DNA of 26,781 nt, taken from NCBI GenBank assembly GCA_934418295.1, contig CAKRWZ010000019.1, positions 1-26,781 of the forward strand, in the 5' to 3' direction. Below are positions 23,584-26,781 of the stretch, piece after piece. How positions within the stretch are numbered: position 1 is the stretch's first letter; each line of letters opens with the position of its first letter. The notes beneath the pieces are model-generated. The model saw only the letters and a list, made by a program, of their open reading frames with translations, had not been told where the DNA came from and did no database searches. The position numbers and the translations under genes were made by a program. The DNA is from an uncultured Mediterraneibacter sp. (GTDB lineage Bacteria; Bacillota; Clostridia; Lachnospirales; Lachnospiraceae).

Positions 23584-24396
23584 ATGAAGATAGACATGCA
23601 TTGTCATGTAAAAGAAGGTTCGGTGGACAGCAGAGTGAATGTGGAAGCATACATTGCCCGTCTGAAAGAACTGGGCTTTCAGGGAATGCTGATCACAGAC
23701 CATGATACCTATGAGGGGTATCGATACTGGAAAGAACAGGTGAGGGAAAAAACGGAAGATTCTTTTGTGGTACTGAAGGGAATCGAGTATGATACGAGAG
23801 ATGCGGGGCATATTTTGGTGATCATGCCGGAGGGTGTGCGGCTGCGCCTTTTAGAACTGCGGGGAATGCGGGTGTCTGTTTTGATCGATTTGGTACATCG
23901 AAACGGCGGAGTTTTGGGACCTGCCCATCCCTGTGGCGAAAAATATCTGAGCTTTACCGCCACGAAACGGGGTGCGCATTCGCCGGAATTGATGAAGCGT
24001 TTTGATTTTATAGAGACCTTTAATTCCTGTGAGACAAAGGAATCCAATGCAGCTGCGGAAAAATTGGCAGAAAAATACGGAAAGGTCAAGGTGGGAGGCA
24101 GTGATGCCCACAAGCCGGACTGTGTGGGAAGAGGCTATACAATCCTTCCGGAACCGGTGACTTGTGAGACGGAATTGATTTCTATGATCCATCGCAAGGT
24201 CGGGTTTGAGACCGGCGGGCAGCTGTATCAGAAAACGACCCGGGATAAGATCGGAAAGATCAACAAGGTATTGGTATATTCTTTCTGGTTTTACAACAAA
24301 GCAGGGGAGCTTTTGAAGCGTTCCAGGAGAAAGAAAAAAATGGATGTGGAAAATCCGGTGGATCCCATCGATCCTATCGAAATGTATTACATGTAA
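23584..24396 (+). CDS. PHP-domain metal-dependent phosphoesterase
   Basis: A 270-residue cytosolic protein. The metal-binding motifs of the PHP fold appear in order: DMHCH (4-8), TDHD (38-41), Glu68 (GIEY), His76 (AGHIL), His115 (PAHP) and GSDAHK (172-177). That is a full trinuclear-site set, so the enzyme should be active on a phosphate ester; TrpH/YciV-like nucleases are relatives. The last 60 residues form a basic segment and a proline-aspartate tail (VDPIDPIEMYYM) outside the core fold. ATG has GGGAGGTAAG 4 bases upstream. It lies within the run from 21640 to the end. Confidence 0.85.
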   Translation: MKIDMHCHVKEGSVDSRVNVEAYIARLKELGFQGMLITDHDTYEGYRYWKEQVREKTEDSFVVLKGIEYDTRDAGHILVIMPEGVRLRLLELRGMRVSVLIDLVHRNGGVLGPAHPCGEKYLSFTATKRGAHSPELMKRFDFIETFNSCETKESNAAAEKLAEKYGKVKVGGSDAHKPDCVGRGYTILPEPVTCETELISMIHRKVGFETGGQLYQKTTRDKIGKINKVLVYSFWFYNKAGELLKRSRRKKKMDVENPVDPIDPIEMYYM

Positions 24397-24413
24397 AGAG
24401 GAGAAGACGGTTT

Positions 24414-25895
24414 ATGAGAGAAAGCGGTATCTTGCTTCCAATCTCGTCACTTCCTTCCCGTTACGGGATCGGAAGCTTTTCGAAGGAAGCGTATGCGTTT
24501 ATAGATTTTTTGAAGAGAGCGGGGCAGAAAAAATGGCAGATCCTGCCGATGGGGCCGACTGGTTACGGAGACTCTCCCTACCAGTCGTTTTCTACTTTTG
24601 CGGGAAACCCTTATTTTATCGATCCGGAGGCACTGGTGCGGGACGGATATCTGACCTGGGAAGAGTGTGATGCCTGTGATTTTGGCTCCCGGGAAGACCG
24701 GGTGGATTACGGAAAGTTGTATCAGCAGCGGTTCGGACTTCTCCGAAAAGCCTTTGAACGGTTCAAGGGCAGAAAAGAATGGGAGTATGACGGATTTGTC
24801 CATGAAAATGCGTTCTGGCTGGATGATTACAGTCTGTTTATGGCTCTGCGGAATAAAAATGGCGGAAAGAGCTGGAACGAATGGGAAGACTGTTACCGGC
24901 GCAGGGAACAGGAGGCGTTGGGGCGGGCCAAGGCGGAACTGGCGGAAGAGATGGATTTTTACCGTTTTCAGCAGTATCTGTTTGACAAGCAGTGGAAAGG
25001 TCTGCACCGATATGCAAAAGAAAACGGCATACAGATCATAGGAGATCTGCCGATCTATGTGGCTTTTGACAGTGCGGACACTTGGGCATCTCCGGAGCTG
25101 TTCCAGTTTACGACGGAGCATATCCCGACGGCAGTGGCGGGATGTCCGCCGGATGCATTTTCTGCTACAGGACAGTTGTGGGGAAATCCGGTATATAACT
25201 GGGAATACCACCGACAGACCGACTTTGATTGGTGGATCCGCAGGATCCAAAACAGCCTGAAATGGTACGATGTGATCCGGATCGATCATTTCCGTGGTTT
25301 TGATGAATTTTACGCCGTACCTTACGGAAATCCGACGGCGGAAAACGGAAGCTGGCAGAAGGGACCGGGAATGGATCTTTTCCGGGCGGTCTGGGAGAGA
25401 TTGGGCAAAGTGGCGATTATCGCAGAAGATCTGGGCTATCTGACAGACAGTGTCAAAGCTCTTTTAAAAGAAACCGGTTTCCCGGGAATGAAGGTGCTGC
25501 AGTTCGCATTTGATTCCAGGGACTTTTCAGATTATCTGCCCCATACATACCCGAAAAATTGTGTGGTTTACACGGGAACCCATGACAATGATACGACAAA
25601 GGGGTGGTTTTTAAGTACGCGGAAATATTGCCGGGATTTTGCCCGGGAATACATGCATAAAAAAGAATTGGATGCGGATATGCTGTCTTGGGATTTTATT
25701 GCGTTGGCCATGGGAAGCGTGGCAGAGCTGTGCATGATCCCCATACAGGATTATCTGTGTATGGGAAGCGAAGCCAGAGTCAATGCCCCTGCCACTTTGG
25801 GGGACAACTGGATCTGGAGATTGTGTCCGGGCAGTCTGGAAGACGGATTGGCAGATCAGATCCGGGAGATGACAAAATTGTACGGCCGGATATAA
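24414..25895 (+). CDS. malQ: 4-alpha-glucanotransferase (amylomaltase)
   Basis: A 493-residue GH77 enzyme, the typical bacterial length. It transfers alpha-1,4-glucan segments between maltodextrins in maltose or glycogen metabolism. The N-terminus RESGILLPISSLPSRYGIG is diagnostic. Catalytic residues are Asp291 (IRIDHFRGF, nucleophile), Glu338 (AEDLGYL, acid/base) and Asp391 (GTHDNDT, transition-state stabiliser). The 250s-loop VAGCPPDAFSATGQLWGNP is intact. ATG has GAGGAG about 9 bases upstream. It follows the PHP gene by 17 bases. No other maltose or glycogen gene is visible beside it. Confidence 0.95.
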   Translation: MRESGILLPISSLPSRYGIGSFSKEAYAFIDFLKRAGQKKWQILPMGPTGYGDSPYQSFSTFAGNPYFIDPEALVRDGYLTWEECDACDFGSREDRVDYGKLYQQRFGLLRKAFERFKGRKEWEYDGFVHENAFWLDDYSLFMALRNKNGGKSWNEWEDCYRRREQEALGRAKAELAEEMDFYRFQQYLFDKQWKGLHRYAKENGIQIIGDLPIYVAFDSADTWASPELFQFTTEHIPTAVAGCPPDAFSATGQLWGNPVYNWEYHRQTDFDWWIRRIQNSLKWYDVIRIDHFRGFDEFYAVPYGNPTAENGSWQKGPGMDLFRAVWERLGKVAIIAEDLGYLTDSVKALLKETGFPGMKVLQFAFDSRDFSDYLPHTYPKNCVVYTGTHDNDTTKGWFLSTRKYCRDFAREYMHKKELDADMLSWDFIALAMGSVAELCMIPIQDYLCMGSEARVNAPATLGDNWIWRLCPGSLEDGLADQIREMTKLYGRI

Positions 25896-25966
25896 AATAC
25901 AGAAGATAGAGCACAGAATGAGAAAATAAGGAAAACAGAGCGAGAAATGACAGAAGGGAGAAAAAC

Positions 25967-26781
25967 ATGGGTGAGCTGCTGTATTACGGATGTCTGACAT
26001 TTTTTGTGTATGGCTTTTTTGGCTGGTGTGCGGAGGTGGCGTTTGCGGCCTGCAAGCAGAGAAAGTTTGTAAACAGAGGATTTTTAAACGGACCGATCTG
26101 TCCTATTTATGGGGTGGGCGTTACCATGGTTGTGTTTTGCCTGAATCCGCTGAAAGATAACCTGTTGATGCTTTATCTGGTCTCCATCGTCCTGGTGACG
26201 GTTTTAGAGGGAGTGACCGGATTTGCCATGGACAAAATTTTCCATAACAAATGGTGGGATTATTCAGAGATGCCCTTTAATATAGGCGGGTATGTGTGCC
26301 TGCTGTTTTCACTGATCTGGGGTGTGGCCTGTGTTCTGATCGTAGATTTATTGAACCCGCCGATCTTCCGGGCGCTGGAATGGCTGCCAAAGGCGGCGGG
26401 GATCACGCTGATCGTCGTGCTGGGCGGCGCATTGATGGCAGACCTTTATGTGACTACGGCCGGAATCATCAAGATGAACAAGCAGTTGGAAAGCATGAAA
26501 AAGATCGCGGCAGAACTGCGCGAGATTTCAGATCAGCTGGGAGAAAACATTTACGGAGGCGTGATCGCAGTTCTGGAAAAGAGCGAGGAATCCAAGCAGA
26601 AGCTGGAAGAGTCTAAGGTGAAACTGGAAGAGAAAAAAGAGGATATCACCAGCGGAGTTGCTGAAGTGACAGAAGAGATGAAGGAGCGGATCAGTACGCT
26701 GAAGGCCAAATATAAATCCTTGGAAAAGGGCAGCGGATTTGTGGGAAGACGTCTGATCAAAGCCTTCCCGAAAATGAAATC
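25967..26781 (+). CDS. CmpB-family (putative ABC-transporter-type) membrane protein, partial at window end
   Basis: The frame is open from ATG 25967 (AGAAGGGAG upstream) to the last base, so 271 residues are seen and the C-terminus is missing. The first 170 residues hold about five membrane segments. FVYGFFGWCAEVAFA, NRGFLNGPICPIYGVG and WWDYSEMPFNIGGYVCL are hallmarks of the family annotated as putative ABC-transporter permease (PF06541, CmpB-like). Despite that name, no transport role is proven. Residues about 175-255 form a charged coiled coil (KQLESMKKIAAELREISDQ, KLEESKVKLEEKKEDI). Same-strand, 71 bases after malQ. Confidence 0.82.
   Translation, partial: MGELLYYGCLTFFVYGFFGWCAEVAFAACKQRKFVNRGFLNGPICPIYGVGVTMVVFCLNPLKDNLLMLYLVSIVLVTVLEGVTGFAMDKIFHNKWWDYSEMPFNIGGYVCLLFSLIWGVACVLIVDLLNPPIFRALEWLPKAAGITLIVVLGGALMADLYVTTAGIIKMNKQLESMKKIAAELREISDQLGENIYGGVIAVLEKSEESKQKLEESKVKLEEKKEDITSGVAEVTEEMKERISTLKAKYKSLEKGSGFVGRRLIKAFPKMK

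Noticed and set aside
22924..23811. Minus-strand ORF of 295 codons rich in F and I
   Set aside because: It is the complement of the acidic GA-rich coding of the membrane protein tail; acidic codons read backwards give F, I and V. Not a gene.

Overview
The window looks like the chromosome of a gut Clostridia, most likely family Lachnospiraceae. The pointers are strong AGGAGG-type ribosome binding sites, moderate-to-low G+C, and gene content typical of that family: SipW-type secreted proteins, meso-DAP dehydrogenase, a K+-type membrane pyrophosphatase, CsoR/CopA and MalQ. The genus cannot be fixed from the sequence alone. I see no rRNA, tRNA, CRISPR array, insertion sequence or phage gene.

Layout. 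(1) 1-2396: a cluster of exported surface proteins with SipW-type signal peptides. It holds the end of one gene, a complete paralogue with a beta-helix-like C-terminal half, and a shorter protein with an acidic Ser/Thr-rich tail. The last two are separated by two stacked RNA hairpins. (2) 2398-2674: a decayed aldo/keto reductase. (3) 2696-4178, minus strand: a helix-turn-helix protein with a long ankyrin-like C-terminal region, split by a one-base frameshift, followed by a 60-residue acidic protein. (4) 4359-7369: a good promoter, a terminator-like hairpin in the leader, and a 936-residue cell-wall-anchored beta-helix protein with an internally duplicated module. (5) 7482-9065: small genes (an orphan FakA-like domain, a VOC protein, a lipoprotein) and a doubtful small ORF. 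(6) 9085-11121: a divergent glycerol-3-phosphate dehydrogenase-like protein and meso-diaminopimelate dehydrogenase (lysine/peptidoglycan precursor). (7) 11397-15395: MBL-fold hydrolase, VOC protein, HAD phosphatase, and a two-gene ABC-2 exporter ending in a large terminator. (8) 15432-18439, minus strand: phosphate acyltransferase and membrane pyrophosphatase, each with its own promoter-like sequence. (9) 18590-21593: a copper homeostasis operon. A CsoR operator sits inside the promoter, then csoR, then copA, which is fused in frame to a CopZ-like chaperone domain that keeps its own ribosome binding site and start codon. (10) 21640-26781: a probable operon of sugar nucleotidyltransferase, membrane protein with acidic tail, PHP phosphoesterase, 4-alpha-glucanotransferase, and a CmpB-family membrane protein running off the window.

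The most interesting points are the copA-copZ fusion with an internal start, the frameshifted HTH/ankyrin-like gene with its small acidic partner, and the promoter-plus-terminator leader before the large surface protein. All functional calls come from reading motifs by eye; no database search was run.
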